Positions 1-11,177 of a stretch of 64,000 nt of DNA are shown piece after piece. Both the position numbers and the translations under genes were made by a program. The notes beneath the pieces were generated by a model. The model was given only the letters and a program-made list of their open reading frames with translations. It ran no database searches and was not told the origin of the DNA. Position 1 is the stretch's first letter, and each line of letters opens with the position of its first letter. The stretch is from Lucinisca nassula (lineage: Eukaryota > Mollusca > Bivalvia > Lucinida > Lucinidae): positions 135,591,027-135,655,026 of the forward strand of contig OY757013.1 of the NCBI GenBank assembly GCA_963580285.1, written 5' to 3'.

Positions 1-246
1 ACGGTTCTTCTGTCGCTGTCCATTTTTGTTATGGTTTGTCTTTGGGTGTTTGTATCGCTTATGTTATTTTATTTTGGATAGCCTATTGGCCATTTTGTGG
101 GAAATTAACTGTCCTTTTGGCTTTCCGCTGTTGGTGTTTCCATTAGGGTTTGTTGTTTCATGTTTGTGTTTTTCCCCTTTGGTGTCTCTGATGGGAGCTG
201 TTGGTTGATTGTATCGATTCCCGATTATTGCCTCCACTTCTTTTTT
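1..246 (+). repeat. 3' tail of Penelope-like element PLE-A, truncated by window edge
   Basis: The sequence begins inside the conserved tail (ggttcttctgtcgctg) and runs through ggccattttgtgggaaa, gtccttttggctttccgct and ttgtatcgattcccgat to the usual end cacttct. The short reading frames here recur in every copy of this tail and are not genes. Family identity comes from the intact insertion at 4046-5323, where the same tail follows a PLE coding region. Confidence 0.85.
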
Positions 247-249
247 GTA

Positions 250-465
250 AACAGCTAAGAAGGTATTAGCCTGCACGGTTATGTGAGTCGGACTATCCCT
301 ATAAACCCTTTTGGTTTGTTTGGGCTGCAGGCCTTGAGATGTCATTTCATCTCAGTGTCGGGTTAAAGTCCCACAAAAGTGGAATCAACGTCTCGAAAAT
401 GACCTAAATAGTGTTCGCGGGGAGTAAAGTCTCAATTTAAACAAAGAACTTACTACGACTGATGA
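250..465 (+). repeat. Family G interspersed repeat, partial
   Basis: It contains the family G blocks gagatgtcatttcatctca, gtcgggttaaagtcccac and aaatgacctaaatagtgtt. It starts abruptly in the gtaaac..cttag region right after the PLE-A tail, close to the point where two other PLE-A tails join family G copies. No protein coding is seen. Confidence 0.75.
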
Positions 466-790
466 TACTACTTGTAATAATGAAAATATTAATCTTAACA
501 AAAAAAAAAAAAAAAAAAAGAAACAAAACAGAATGACAGTAATAATCAGACTCTTCCTACTACTAAAAATTGATAATTATAATTTTAATAATCAAAACGA
601 TGATAATAAGAATAATTATACCCTTACATCTACTCCCACTACATCTTCTAATGCTACTACTACTTTTAACTATTATTAACTTGATGCTAATACTGTTTGT
701 AGGAAAGAAAATTTAATACAATTATTGTTAATAATAATTATTTTAATAATAATCATAATAATGTGATGATGATGATGATGTTATTGTTGT
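466..790. other. AT-rich low-complexity DNA
   Basis: Long A and AT tracts, an A-run near 500-518, imperfect ataataat repeats and a short (gat)n run at 763-780. No gene or element is recognised. Confidence 0.6.
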
Positions 791-1047
791 TGAAAATTCG
801 GGTGCTATGTAGTAAGAAGACCAGACCCCGTACATCCAAGTTTTAGTCCTTATTAACTCAATCCTAATGGATTGACCACAATCTTTATGGAGTGTTATGC
901 AATTAAAAGTTTGTTTGTGATTCTGATTATTTCCCCCATTATGTATTTTTTTTGAGTTATGTTACGGACCGCATTGCCTCTCTTCAGTTATCTACATGCA
1001 TAGCTTATAGGTTTATCACCACTCTCTGACAACTGCGTCAGGGAGTC
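791..1047. other. Unassigned intergenic DNA
   Basis: No coding, repeat or RNA signal was recognised in this stretch. Confidence 0.4.
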
Positions 1048-1215
1048 GACTCTTTGGCTCAGCGGTTAGTGCACTGGCCGTCATGGCAGCCATCTTGAAA
1101 TGATTCAAACTTCATCTCCTCCCAGATTCAGAATTGCTAAAGGTCATGTGAGCTGATAGACAAAATGGCCACCAAAGCGCAATGTAATGTATGATCGACC
1201 TCATCCAAGTGAGCG
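1048..1215 (+). repeat. Degenerate tRNA-related SINE remnant
   Basis: A box A-like stretch (ggctcagcggttagtgcac near 1057) is followed about 50 bp later by a weak box B-like gattcaaact. It resembles the clearer tRNA-headed repeat at 23446. It does not fold as a complete tRNA, so a tRNA gene is not called. Confidence 0.4.
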
Positions 1216-1494
1216 ATTCTGGCCCGCCTGTTTATTTAATTTTGTTTTGTTTTATTTATATTCTTATTTGCATGTATATATTTATTCATTTATTTCATCG
1301 CACAGACTTTAGAAGAACAAACTCATGAATGTACGTTCAGACATTGTGATACTATTTGTTCCAAGCTATAAATCACAGCACCCGGGACAGCCAGCCCAGG
1401 ATTTAATTCCGCCACGATGAACTGCAAATTGGTTCATGTTCTTGTACTTTTTTGTTTCATTTTTATTCCTGTTTTGTATTATTGTGTCCTTTTT
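1216..1494. other. Unassigned AT-rich DNA
   Basis: Simple T-rich and ttat-rich sequence. No feature can be supported. Confidence 0.4.
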
Positions 1495-1728
1495 TTATTC
1501 ATATTGTTGTTATGGCTTGTCTTTGGGTGTGAGTTTCGTTTATACTATTTTGTTTTGACAGCCAGTTGGTCATTTTGTGGGAAAGTAACTGTCCTTTTGG
1601 CTTTCCGCTATTGATGTTTCCATAAGGGTCTTGTTATTTCATGTTTGTATTTTTTCCCTTTGGTTTCACTGCTGGGAGCTCTGGGTTAATTGTATCGATT
1701 ATTGATCACTGCTTTCACTTCTATTTTA
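1495..1728 (+). repeat. PLE-A 3' tail copy
   Basis: It carries the diagnostic run ggtcattttgtgggaaagta, ctgtccttttggctttccgc, then ttgtatcgat and the terminal cacttctatttta. It is 5'-truncated, as expected of target-primed reverse transcription. No open frame of its own. Confidence 0.85.
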
Positions 1729-1789
1729 TCTACAACCTACTTTGGACTTGCCAAGTGCTCCAGCGGGTTCGGTCGAGCGACGCTATGGA

Positions 1790-1952
1790 GTGAGTGAGTG
1801 TTTGAGTTTTACGTCCCACCAACAGCTAAGGTCATACGGAGACGGGACCTCGGTTTAAAGACTCCTCCGAAAGTCTGGAGAAGCCCGGGATCGAACCTGC
1901 GAACCCTGGTTTACAAGGCGAGTAGCGTAACCACTACACCACTGAGGCTTCT
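1790..1952 (-). mobile_element. tRNA-derived SINE (family F) with a 14-bp target duplication
   Basis: On the minus strand the head reads like a pol III promoter: box A-like tggtgtagtggttacgct and box B-like ggttcgatcccgggct, followed by a unique body ending in repeated cactcactc. The 163-bp insert is flanked by a perfect 14-bp direct repeat, agcgacgctatgga, at 1776-1789 and 1953-1966. That fixes both ends and indicates a fairly recent insertion. A second copy with its own duplication lies at 12256-12421. Confidence 0.9.
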
Positions 1953-1966
1953 AGCGACGCTATGGA

Positions 1967-2289
1967 ACAGTTCGTGAAGCAGTTGTTAATACAATTGTGC
2001 GATGAATACATCTGTTGATCAATGGCGAATCTGTCTGTTATATATCGCTGTATGTAATAGGAGTTTTCAAATTCTCAACCCTCTGTGTTTTCTTACCCAC
2101 TAAACACCGCCCATAATAGTTTACGACAAAATGTTCAGCCTGCTGAGGAAGTTTTGTAAAATTATCATTTCAACTTTATGTTATTGCATTATTATTTATA
2201 ACTTTTAACGTAGAATTAAAGCCCGGTCCCTCTAACGTTAATGCTGATCTTTCTGCCTTACACCTCAACATTCGTAGTATTCGCACTAA
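1967..2289. other. Unassigned intergenic DNA
   Basis: No gene, RNA or repeat family recognised. Confidence 0.4.
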
Positions 2290-2622
2290 GTAGAAGTAAA
2301 ACAAAGATCAGTAATCGATACAATTAACTTACTCCACCCACCAAAGACACCAAAGGGAAAGAAATACAAACATTAAGCGACCAGACCATAATGGAAACCT
2401 AAACAAAGGAAGGCCATCAGGACAGTTACTTTCCCACAAAATGGCCATATGGCCATCCAAAATTAAAAGACACAAGTGATACACACAGTAAGTAACAATC
2501 AACAACGTAAATAAATCGCCACAGAAGAACCGCCTTGGAACGGTCAGTGGAAAGATTTCCACTTGGGGGCTTAAATCGATTTTACGTGGCCACAATCCTA
2601 GCCCTTACTTCCGTAAAACCGA
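2290..2622 (-). repeat. PLE-A 3' tail copy, minus orientation
   Basis: Reading the minus strand, the tail runs from the ttacgtggccacaatc complement near 2600 to the tail terminus near 2290 (tagaagtaaaacaaagatca on the plus strand). The 88-residue frame found here is an artefact of this tail and recurs at other copies. Confidence 0.85.
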
Positions 2623-2942
2623 ATATCATATAAAGTACCACTTTCTTGACTTTAATATTTCGCGTTTCTTTGAAACGCATCTAGATAAGCAGATGTCTCT
2701 TATAAGAGTTTTTTTTTTCTTTCTGAATCGTACGACGATCCTCATAGGAAAGAAAGAACAAACCATGGGTTGGATTGTTGTTTTACCTTAAGTTGGATCT
2801 CGTTCATACCCGAAGGCAGACCTAGAAATATATTGCGCTGAAACTTTGTGGGTTGAGTCAAAGGTTATACATGACGTAGCTAGTTTATAGCCTGGGAACT
2901 GCCGATGCAGCGTTTTTTTTTCCTATAGTTGAAATTCAGATA

Positions 2943-4039
2943 TTGCAAATGCCTATGAGTTTTCGAAAACAAAAAAAAATATTAGTTGGTGACCTTTCGG
3001 GTACTATTTCGACTTCATCAAGAATACGCGATCATAAACCTGTTCATATTAATATCCCGTTTACACATTCCTATCTAAAGTCGTATGATAAGCTAGTTTG
3101 GAATTACAAAAAAGCAAAATTTGACCGTCTGAAACAGCTTATATTAAACCATGATTGGAGGTGCTTAAATGAGCATTTATTAATTTTACAAATGTTTTCG
3201 AAATTTTGTCAACAATTTATATTCCCTTCAAATTTATCACAGTTAGACCAACTGACAAGCCCTAGTTCAGTTCTGAAATTCGCCACCATTTATGTACACA
3301 AGACTTTAAGTAAAATGCTTTTAAATTAGGTACCCTTAACAAACGGAAAAAATACAAAAATAAATAAATATAAGAAACATGGTTCACAACTTAAAAAAAT
3401 ACTCTTCAAAGGAAAAAAATACAATGACCTAAAGACTTCTATTTCAGATTTTCAAACTAATGACAGGAAAACGTTTCGACAGGTAGAACGCCATTCCGTT
3501 AAAAGTAATACTACTACCAGAAAAATTCCTCCACTGGTCCGCGCTTCATTGGACCAACCACCAACATTCTGTTTTTCTGATGAAGAGAAAGTAGAACATT
3601 TAGACATTATTTTTGACTCCATCAGCAACGTAGATGATAGTAGCATTGTGTTTCCACCGTTTAAAGCAAAGACAAAAAAATACACTAACCAACAATTCGT
3701 GCTCAGATAGTGAAATACAAACATTTATCAACGTATTGAACGCAAATAAGGCAACAAGGTTCGATGCTATTACTACTTGTAATAGAATTTTAAAGCGGTT
3801 GCAAAAGCGGTACCAGTTCCACTTTGTATACTTCAGAGAAGGCATTTTGTTAATATATCATTGAAAGAAGCAAATATTCTACCTCTATTTAAGAAAGTTG
3901 ACAAATTTCTTCCAGCCAAATTTAGACCGATCTCTCTTCTCTGTACTATTGACAAACTATAGGAACGTACCGTATATTCTTTAAGAATATCTATAAACAT
4001 TTACAAGAGAATCATCTTTTATATACATTCCAGTCAGGA
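2943..4039 (+). pseudogene. Non-LTR retrotransposon (LINE) ORF2, 5' part, broken
   Basis: Reading in shifting frames, the segment encodes the region after the endonuclease (a DHKPVHI block like the SDHNPV motif) and then the start of the reverse transcriptase (FRPISLLCTIDKL at about 3915-3960). Several frameshifts and a stop replacing a Leu codon after DKL show it is dead. It ends at YTFQSG (about 4022-4039), where a PLE-A copy interrupts it. The same frame resumes at 5330 with LPNQSTN. The jockey/CR1-like grouping is from motif style only. Confidence 0.8.
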
Positions 4040-4045
4040 ATGCTA

Positions 4046-5323
4046 GATTTACTAAATATTGATAATACCTATTTCGATGGTTTGATCAGTCAGATTTACA
4101 CCCCCCCCCCCCAAGAACTTCAGTTAAATAAAGCAAATTCTTCTGATACCGTGGCCCCGTTTTTGGATTAACATCTATCTATTGTAGATGGGTTTGTTTC
4201 GTGCAAAATTTATGATAAACGCGATGACTTTGATTTTGAGATTGTAAATTTTCCTTTTTTGGATGGTGATGTTCCTCGTGGGTCATCCTATGGCGTTTAT
4301 ATTTCGCAATTAATTCGATTTGCTAGAGTGTGTATTCATGTAACTGATTTCAACACTCGTAATAAATTATTAACGGCTAAACTTCTTAATCAGGGTTATC
4401 GGTACCATAAACTACGCAAAGCATTTTCAAAATAAAGACGCCATTCTGATTTAAATTCAAAATTCAATATTGGACTTAAATCTCTTCTGCAACAAGGTCT
4501 ATCGGAACCCGAATTTTATGGTGACTTAGTATATAAATTCAGAAATATATATAACCGCAATGACTTTAGCACCCAAGTTCGAAAATCATTCTTCGATATA
4601 AAAAGATTGGGTACAACATGGCTGTTATACGACAGACTGCATGCATGGTAGTTAACCCAATCACGGTTGGCAACTTTGCTTCCCTCATTAATTGTACGCC
4701 TGTGGGTCAGGCCTCAGATTCTATGACGGTTCCAACGTAAAGGCTTATTGAGAATTAGAGAGATCTAATTCAAGGTAGTGTTGGTTGGTGCCTGATGCTC
4801 TGTCTCTGGCCGGGCCCATCGGGGTCTAACTGTTGGTTTTCTTTTGCTACAGCATTTCAGTGGTTTCTTGCTGTCGAGTCTTCACCGTTGTCTCACCTCT
4901 GTGGTTCTTTGCTTATTTGTGTTCACGGAGATGTTGCACTGATGAGTTAGGAGGCCTTCATGCGGACTGAACAAATTATTTGTCTAAATCGCTACGGAAG
5001 TAAGGGCGAGGATTATGGCCGCGTAAAATCGATTTAAGCCCCCAAGTTGAAATCTTTCCACTGACCGTTCCAAGGCGGTTCTTCTGTGGCGGTTTATTTA
5101 TGTTGTTGTTTGTAACTTACTGTGTGTATCACTTGTGTCTTTTTATTTTGGATGGCCATATGGCCATTTTGTGGGAAAGTATCATTCTGTCCTTATGACC
5201 TTTCTTTGTTTAGGTTTCCATTATGGTCTAATCGCTTCATGTTTGTGTTTATTTCCCTTTGGTGTCTTTGATAGGTAGAGTAAGTTAATTGTATCGATTT
5301 CTGATCTTTGTTTTACTTCTACT
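4046..5323 (+). mobile_element. 5'-truncated PLE-A copy nested in the LINE
   Basis: A 1278-bp insertion flanked by the 6-bp direct repeat atgcta (4040-4045 and 5324-5329). Removing it restores the LINE coding order FQSG-M-LPNQS. It begins at the second Asp codon of the YLDD polymerase motif (gat tta cta aat). It then encodes NIDNTYF, FPFLDGDVPR-like, SYGVYISQLIRFARV and LLNQGYRYHKLRKAFSK blocks with some frameshifts, and stops at about 4737 after SDSMTVPT. About 585 bp of 3' untranslated sequence follow to ttttacttct. This copy defines the true 3' end of the family. Confidence 0.92.
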
Positions 5324-5329
5324 ATGCTA

Positions 5330-6490
5330 CCTAACCAGTCAACTAATTTCCAACTGATAGATATTCATCATCACGTTTATCAAACTGATGGTAATGAGCA
5401 ATTTTCTTGCCGGGTCTTTTCCGATATGTCAAAGGCTTTTGAACGAGTTTTGGCATATAAGTATTTTGCTTAAGCTGAGACAACATGGAATTTTTGACCA
5501 ATCGAACACGGTGGTAGGAAATCAGGTCTTGCATTTCTTCCCCTTGAGCAAGACATTGCCGGAGTGCCTGCAGGTACAGTGCTTGGCTCTCTCCCATTTT
5601 TAGTTTACGTAAACGATATTTCCGATCCTTTACTTTTTTTAACTAGATTATTTGCAGTTTTCTTTATTACTCAGCCAATGCGGGAATCATAAACAATGAC
5701 TTACAACGCCTCTCTGTCTAAGCTAAACAGTGGCTGATTTACTTCAATAAATTCAATCCTTTAAAACGGAATCGATTTTGTTTACACTTATAAAGACATA
5801 CAACCGTCCGCAAAGTGTTTTGATGGACTACCAATTACCTATGTTACAGACAGCAAGCACTTTGGCTTAACCGTGAAGTATAATGATACTGGAAAGTGGC
5901 ACACGAACATAGCAAGTACAGTTCCTAGTGCATTCAGAATTATTAGCATTATGAGAAAACTAAAATTTATATGTCTTATGCTCTTCCTAATCCTGAACAC
6001 TTCTCTGTGGTATGGGATAAATGTACAGTTCTTGAAGAAAATACTCTAGAAACTTCAGAAAGAAGCCGCTATGATATTTACAGGTTTGACAAGGTCGGTC
6101 TCACAATGTGTACGGCGTGGTTCCCCTTCCACTGAGACGACAGGAGCAAAACTGTCATTTGTGTAGAAAGCGGCAAATGGTTATAACACAGAGTATATTT
6201 CTGAATTAATACCGTCGTTTGTCAGAGAGGTAACTAACTATCGTTAATAAACAATAACAGCCTATCTGTGCCCTCCACTCGTACTGCAAAAATACTGTAT
6301 CTCATTTTAAGGTTTCACTATGGAACTCCCTCGAAGAAAGCAGCCTATCACAATTTAAAAGTCAACTTAAACTTCTTCGACCAAATAGCAGTTATAAATT
6401 ACCACCTTTCTTTCTCATTGGAGCTATATATCATTCAGTGATGCATGCCAGAATACGAAACAAGTGTAATAGTATTAAAACGATTCTTTC
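5330..6490 (+). pseudogene. LINE ORF2, 3' part, broken
   Basis: This continues the interrupted element: LPNQSTN, then FSDMSKAFERVWHKSILLK (reverse transcriptase motif A, normally with DMSKAFDRVW), then a GTVLGS-like motif near 5574-5600 and FLVYVNDI (5605-5630). Further on, a VVWDKCTV block and SLWNSLEESSLSQFKS (about 6320-6370) are typical of the C-terminal part of such LINEs. The YxDD motif is destroyed and the frames shift repeatedly. No poly-A tail or target duplication was identified. Confidence 0.78.
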
Positions 6491-6499
6491 AACAAACAT

Positions 6500-6700
6500 G
6501 TCTGTCTCACACATATCGGTATCTAAGGCTGCGGTGCTGATTAGATCCGCCTTACTTATGCGGTCCTAACGAGTACCCACATCATGTGTCTTAGAACAAA
6601 ATAATTAATAATATATAAAGTATTTTCATGTGAATGTCTCTGTATAAAGTGGGGTTTACAGGGGTGTTCATTACAGGGGCTGGACATAATAATATTTTCA
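6500..6700. repeat. Degenerate family B palindromic MITE
   Basis: It shows the central hairpin remnant (ttagatccgcct..gcggtcctaacgagtaccc) and the ataaagtggggtttacaggg block seen in complete copies such as 6832-7114. Ends are unclear. Confidence 0.55.
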
Positions 6701-6831
6701 ATTATTTATATCCATTATGTTGCTTGAAACCTGTGTACTGGTCAAAATCTATAGAAATAGATGATCATGAAAAGCGACAGTCAAAGATTACAGCCTACCA
6801 ATGGCACCAATATAACATTAACTAACACTGA

Positions 6832-7114
6832 CATTTCGCAAACACGCCTATACAAATAAATTGCCACCTTTATGGCCGAAAAAAAGGAAAATTTTATGAT
6901 GAAAAATTGTGATATTTTTCTTATTTCTGCTCGAAATATAGATTTTGGGCACTCGTTAGAACCGCCTCATCGAGGCGGTTCTAACGAGTACCCACAATCT
7001 TTATTTTAGAGCAGAAATAAGAAAAATAAGGTATACCCCCGGACACTCCAGTTTTACTGTATAAAAGTGGGGTTCAAGGGGGGGTCAAAATTATATAGGC
7101 ATGTTTTCGTGATG
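6832..7114. mobile_element. Family B palindromic MITE (subfamily 1)
   Basis: About 283 bp. The terminal inverted repeats are of the form cattncg.aaacacgcctata and tataggcatgttttcgtgatg. In the middle is a near-perfect palindrome built on actcgttagaaccgcct and its complement. Flanking blocks include ttttcttatttctgctc and its partner, and ataaaagtggggttcaaggg. No coding capacity, so mobilisation would need a transposase from elsewhere. Confidence 0.85.
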
Positions 7115-7405
7115 AAAAAGAAAAGAAAAACACGCACAAAAGGAAAGAAACGAATCATAAACAGCACAGCAAGCAGCTCCGTCTTCACAACAAGAGGTGA
7201 TAAGGTGCAAAACGCACAATTAAAATTGAATATATAATAATGACAACACACAACCATAAGCACATACATCATGAAAAGACACGTCGGAAAATCCGACAAA
7301 GCTACATTGAAAATAAACAACCCCTTGAACGGCCAGTAGCATGTATCCCTTGGAAGTTTAAATCGATTCAACGGGCCCAACCTTCACTCTAGGTTCTGAT
7401 AATAG
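7115..7405 (-). repeat. Family K repeat (PLE-A-tail relative), interrupted by a SINE
   Basis: It shares blocks with 31690-32110 and 33750-33990: atgaaaagnnncgtc, atccgacaaagct, a cgg(t/c)cagta block, gtttaaatcgatt and cccaaccttcactctaggtt. The order parallels the minus-strand PLE-A tail (ggaacggtcagtgg then cttaaatcgatttt), so it may be the tail of a related element. It resumes at 7718-7795 after the SINE. Confidence 0.6.
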
Positions 7406-7414
7406 TTACAACAC

Positions 7415-7708
7415 GACCAGCCTCGGTAGTTCAATCGGAGGACGCGAGTTCGATACCTGCCGTGATCGGCAACATTCATTCGTGGAGATAGATCTTGAAA
7501 TCTTTTCCACGGTCATTCCCTCCCTTCCGCTGATTCCAAAAGGGCAGTTGTCAATTTCTGGCGAAAGAATGTTCCGTTTACTGATTAACCGCTTACGTAT
7601 ACGCCTGCCCAGGAAAAGTGTTGGTAGGTAAACTGACCGGCTCAAACATGACTTAAATAATGTTGACTGGGCCGTGAAACACCAGTACAAACAAACAAAC
7701 AAAATTAA
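7415..7708 (+). mobile_element. tRNA-derived SINE (family S1)
   Basis: The head carries box A-like agcctcggtagttcaatcgg and box B-like gagttcgatacc, followed by a body with cggcaacatt, tcgtggagatagat and cggtcattccctcccttcc. It ends in gttgactgggccgtgaaac and a caaacaaacaaac tail. Near-identical 9-bp repeats flank it: ttacaacac (7406-7414) and ttacagcac (7709-7717). A second copy in minus orientation is at 57610-57895. It is inserted into family K. Confidence 0.82.
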
Positions 7709-7797
7709 TTACAGCACACAAACTAGTAGGTCCACTTGAAGTTATCTACAACTGATTCAGTGGATCATCACAGAATAGCATACTAATAAGAACAAAC

Positions 7798-8074
7798 CAT
7801 TACGCAAACACGCCTATACAAATACATTGCCACTTTTATCGCCGAAAAAATGAAAATTTCATGATGAAAAATTGTGATATTTTTCGTATTTCTGCTCAAC
7901 ATTTAGATTGTGGGTACTCGTTAGAACCGCCTATTCGCGGCGGTTCTAATGAGTACCCACAATCTATATTTTAGAGCAGAAATAAAAATAATAAGGTATA
8001 CCCCCGGAAACCCCAGTTTACTATATAAAAGTGGGGTTCAAGGGGTCAAAATATATAGGCGTGTTTTCGTGATG
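7798..8074. mobile_element. Family B palindromic MITE (subfamily 1)
   Basis: Complete copy of about 277 bp from cattacgcaaacacgcctat to ataggcgtgttttcgtgatg. The central palindrome (7913-7957) pairs ggtactcgttagaaccgcc with ggcggttctaatgagtacc, with one mismatch. It lies directly beside the remaining part of family K. Confidence 0.88.
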
Positions 8075-8434
8075 CTGAAGTATATATCAAAATAAAAATG
8101 ACTGTGATGAAACAAAGAAGAGGTCTCGGAGATAGTTCCAGTCAGTAAGCCGAAGCTCAAGAAAACCGCCAGCCTATTTGTATGACATATAAGCGCTCAA
8201 AAATTATTTGCTTCATACATGGAACGAATGATATTCTGTTCACAACAGTTTAGACAAAGTAAAATGCAGATACATGTTTCATGTAACACCAAAATGCACT
8301 TATCTTATCTTTTTTTTTTTTTCTTTTCAATTCCCTTCCAATATTAGAGGACATGGATATATATTTTAGAGAGACAACATATTCAAATTAACATGTATCT
8401 CCTATGTTCTGTAGGTCTACATTTCATGCAAGGA
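8075..8434. other. Unassigned intergenic DNA
   Basis: Contains a T-run at about 8310-8325. Nothing else is recognised. Confidence 0.4.
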
Positions 8435-8707
8435 CATCACGTGAACAGGTTCGTGAAATACCCCCTAAACCCCAATTTATATAGAGAAAACTGGGGTTTA
8501 CGGGGGTATACTTAACTTTTCTTATTTATTTTCAAGACAGATGTTGTGGGTACTCGTTAGAACCGCCTCAATAAGGCGGTTCTCACAAGTACCCAAAACC
8601 TATGTTTGCAGCAAAAGTAGATAAAATATCACATATTTTCATCAGATAAGTATCCATTTTGGAGATGTGAAAAATGCACTATGTCGCACGGACGTGTTAT
8701 CGTAATG
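8435..8707. mobile_element. Family B palindromic MITE (subfamily 2)
   Basis: About 273 bp. Termini are catcacgtgaacaggttcgtg and cacggacgtgttatcgtaatg, imperfect inverted repeats of each other. It has aaactggggtttacgggggt, the central palindrome around 8550-8595, and ccattttggagatgtgaaa. Compared with subfamily 1 the outer 30 bp differ while the centre is shared. Confidence 0.85.
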
Positions 8708-10506
8708 AGCAAGGCTTTTAAGCACAAACGTTTCCTTTTGAAGGGGATATGATATGATTATAGGACAGCGGACAGGAAGTTCCGGAGATGTTCTTCCTTG
8801 TTATAATTGGCAAAAATGTGTCACTTGTGTCTACAGCCCTTAACATCCGTTAGACATGTTCATTTACTAAACATACATCAACCCCTACCCCAATCACACA
8901 GAGACTTAAACCAGACAAAAAATGGAATATCATAAGTAGGCTGAGATATAGGATTGTGTTTGTTCCTATTTTTACACGATATTTATTATTTCCTTATTTT
9001 GCTTAAACACATCAATTGTTGGTAAAGCTTAGAATTAGCTTGTTAAGGCGATTCTAACAAGCGCTAATATTCTTTTTTTTTCCGAGAAGACATACAATAA
9101 ATGTCCAACGTTTTCATCTTCAAATAAAATGGAGATAGCGATCTAAACCAATAGACCTGGGAGTCCCGTTCACTTGGTTTTATTTTTACTATAACACTGT
9201 TTCAAAGTTATTTCTTAGCGCATGCGGCCGCAACATTGCCTGTACATATACATTGGTACCGATGCTAGCATAGCAATCTGATCTGATTAAGAAGTATTGT
9301 ACTATCTTTCAAACTAATTATGAACCAGAAAATCTCAAACAATATTTCATTTTGTTTATATTGCATAAGTTATGTTTCTATGCCTCATGTAACAAAACAA
9401 TAAAAGCCGTATCGGCTTATTCATGGTTGTTGAAAATGCATTGAAGTAGTTGGTGTGCAGTTAATCATTCAGCAAGGATTTCGAACACTTTCACGCCACT
9501 AATAGACCCGTATTATAGGTACCTATGGAAACATTGTACATCCAGAGGAGACACTTCGTAGCGAGTCGTCCAATCAGGATCTACACTACTTGACAGTTTG
9601 CTAATATCGATCAAACGCTTCAGTGACTACAATGGACATGGTACAAATTATACGATGGAACTGTCCACTGTCGGAACCCAGGAACGAAAGGATTAATAAT
9701 GTCTTTGAATATTCTATAAGCGTTTTCGTTTGTTTGCGTTTCCTTTAATTGCTGATAAAGCGAAATCTTGCTTGAAGCAATATTAATTTTGTTCACGAAA
9801 AAGGAGAAATCCATAAAATCAATACCATATTGAATTTAACAGACAGTTATGGTGAAAAGAGTACAGGAATTAGCAACAGGGATGAATATGTTAGATTCTA
9901 GCAGCGACAGTAAATCGAAATATTTATTGCATTCTGCTATTGTCATTAATTGACACGGTTTCATGTCGATTAACATTTTCCTGTTTCAAATGCCCAATTT
10001 GGAATTATAGATAGAAATCGACGATTATGTCCGTCGTGCTGTAAAGGCCTACGCGGCACTCTAAGCACTTAGGTCCTAGTCAACTCTGTTACCACTTCTT
10101 TTTCTTATCATGGGCAAGTTTTATAATGTTCTTTTCTGTCAGACTGTAATGGCTTAAAAATCTTTTTGTACGGAAGATATTTACATTTCGAAGGTGAATA
10201 CCAAAATATTTCATCGAGTGTGTTGAAAACATCATGAATTTTACGAGTGCGAAGCGTGAAAAGTATGATGTGTTTAGCACACTAGATGAAATGTTTTAGT
10301 TTTTTTTTTTTATCGATAAAATATAAATATATATTTAGTTTGTAGTGGAAAGGGTAATTCGGGTTGCTACTGTAAAAATAACATAGTCATGTTATTTTTC
10401 AAAAAATGAAAATATATTTTTTCACTTTGAAAATATCATTTTTGTTAATTTCAATTATGCATTTATGTGATGGTAAGTATAAAACAAAACACTTTTCTAG
10501 ACAGGG
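8708..10506. other. Unassigned AT-rich DNA
   Basis: About 1.8 kb without a supported gene. The only structure noted is a short remnant of the family B central hairpin near 9025-9070 (agaattagcttgttaaggcg with a partial complement). The short open frames present have no recognisable motif. Confidence 0.4.
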
Positions 10507-10775
10507 GCATAACGGTAATATATCCGTAAAACGAAGACCCCACTGAACCAAATTTCATATTAAGAAAAGTGGGGTTTACGGGGATAAACATTTCCTGCCT
10601 TATTATTGCTAAAAGCATAGATTGTGGGTGCTCGTTAGAATGGTGGTCCTAACGATCACCAACAAGCCATGTTGAAAGCAAAAAATAAGAAAGATGTCAT
10701 CATATTTAGCTAAAATGTGTTACTTCTGACACCATGTAGGACGCCATTGTTGCACACCGACGTGTTTTCCTAATG
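10507..10775. repeat. Family B palindromic MITE, diverged
   Basis: It has aaaagtggggtttacggggat, agattgtgggtgctcgttag, a decayed central palindrome and an end resembling cgacgtgttttcctaatg. Arms are unequal because of substitutions and small deletions. Confidence 0.7.
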
Positions 10776-10901
10776 CTGACGGTTGATCATAGAAACAGAA
10801 CAGGAAAGTCAGGATATATAATGTGGTTATTTAATGAAAATATTCCCGGACTTCTTCAAGATTTTCGGTTTGGCTTATATAGCCGTAAATATTTTTTGTG
10901 A

Positions 10902-11177
10902 CATCATGCAGCACGCCTATATAATTTTGACCTCCTTGAACCCCACTTTTATATGGTAAAACTGGGGTTTACAGGGGTATATCTTATTTTCTTATTTCTG
11001 CTCTAAAATATAGATTGGGGGTATTCGTAAGAACCGCCTCAATGAGGCGGTTCTAACGAGTACCATCAATATATATTTTGAGCAGCAATAAGAAAAAAAT
11101 CACAATTTTTCATCCTAAAATTTTCATATTCGGCTACAAGGTTTACAATATATAAGTATAGGTGTGTTTTTGTTATG
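10902..11177. mobile_element. Family B palindromic MITE (subfamily 1)
   Basis: About 276 bp from catcatgcagcacgcctata to ataggtgtgtttttgttatg. The central palindrome aagaaccgcctcaatgaggc pairs with its complement. ttctgctctaaaatatagat and atatattttgagcagcaata form the next arm outward. Confidence 0.85.

Noticed and set aside
457..495. CTGATGA ... GAAAA near the AT-rich tract
   Set aside because: No stem II or stem I pairing; chance match.
4930..4980. CTGATGA followed by a possible stem and CTGAAC in the PLE-A 3' untranslated region (also 27820, 50405 and minus-strand copies)
   Set aside because: The GAAA core is replaced by GAAC with an extra base before it and no valid cleavage triplet pairs with the flanks. 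It is conserved in PLE-A but not a hammerhead.
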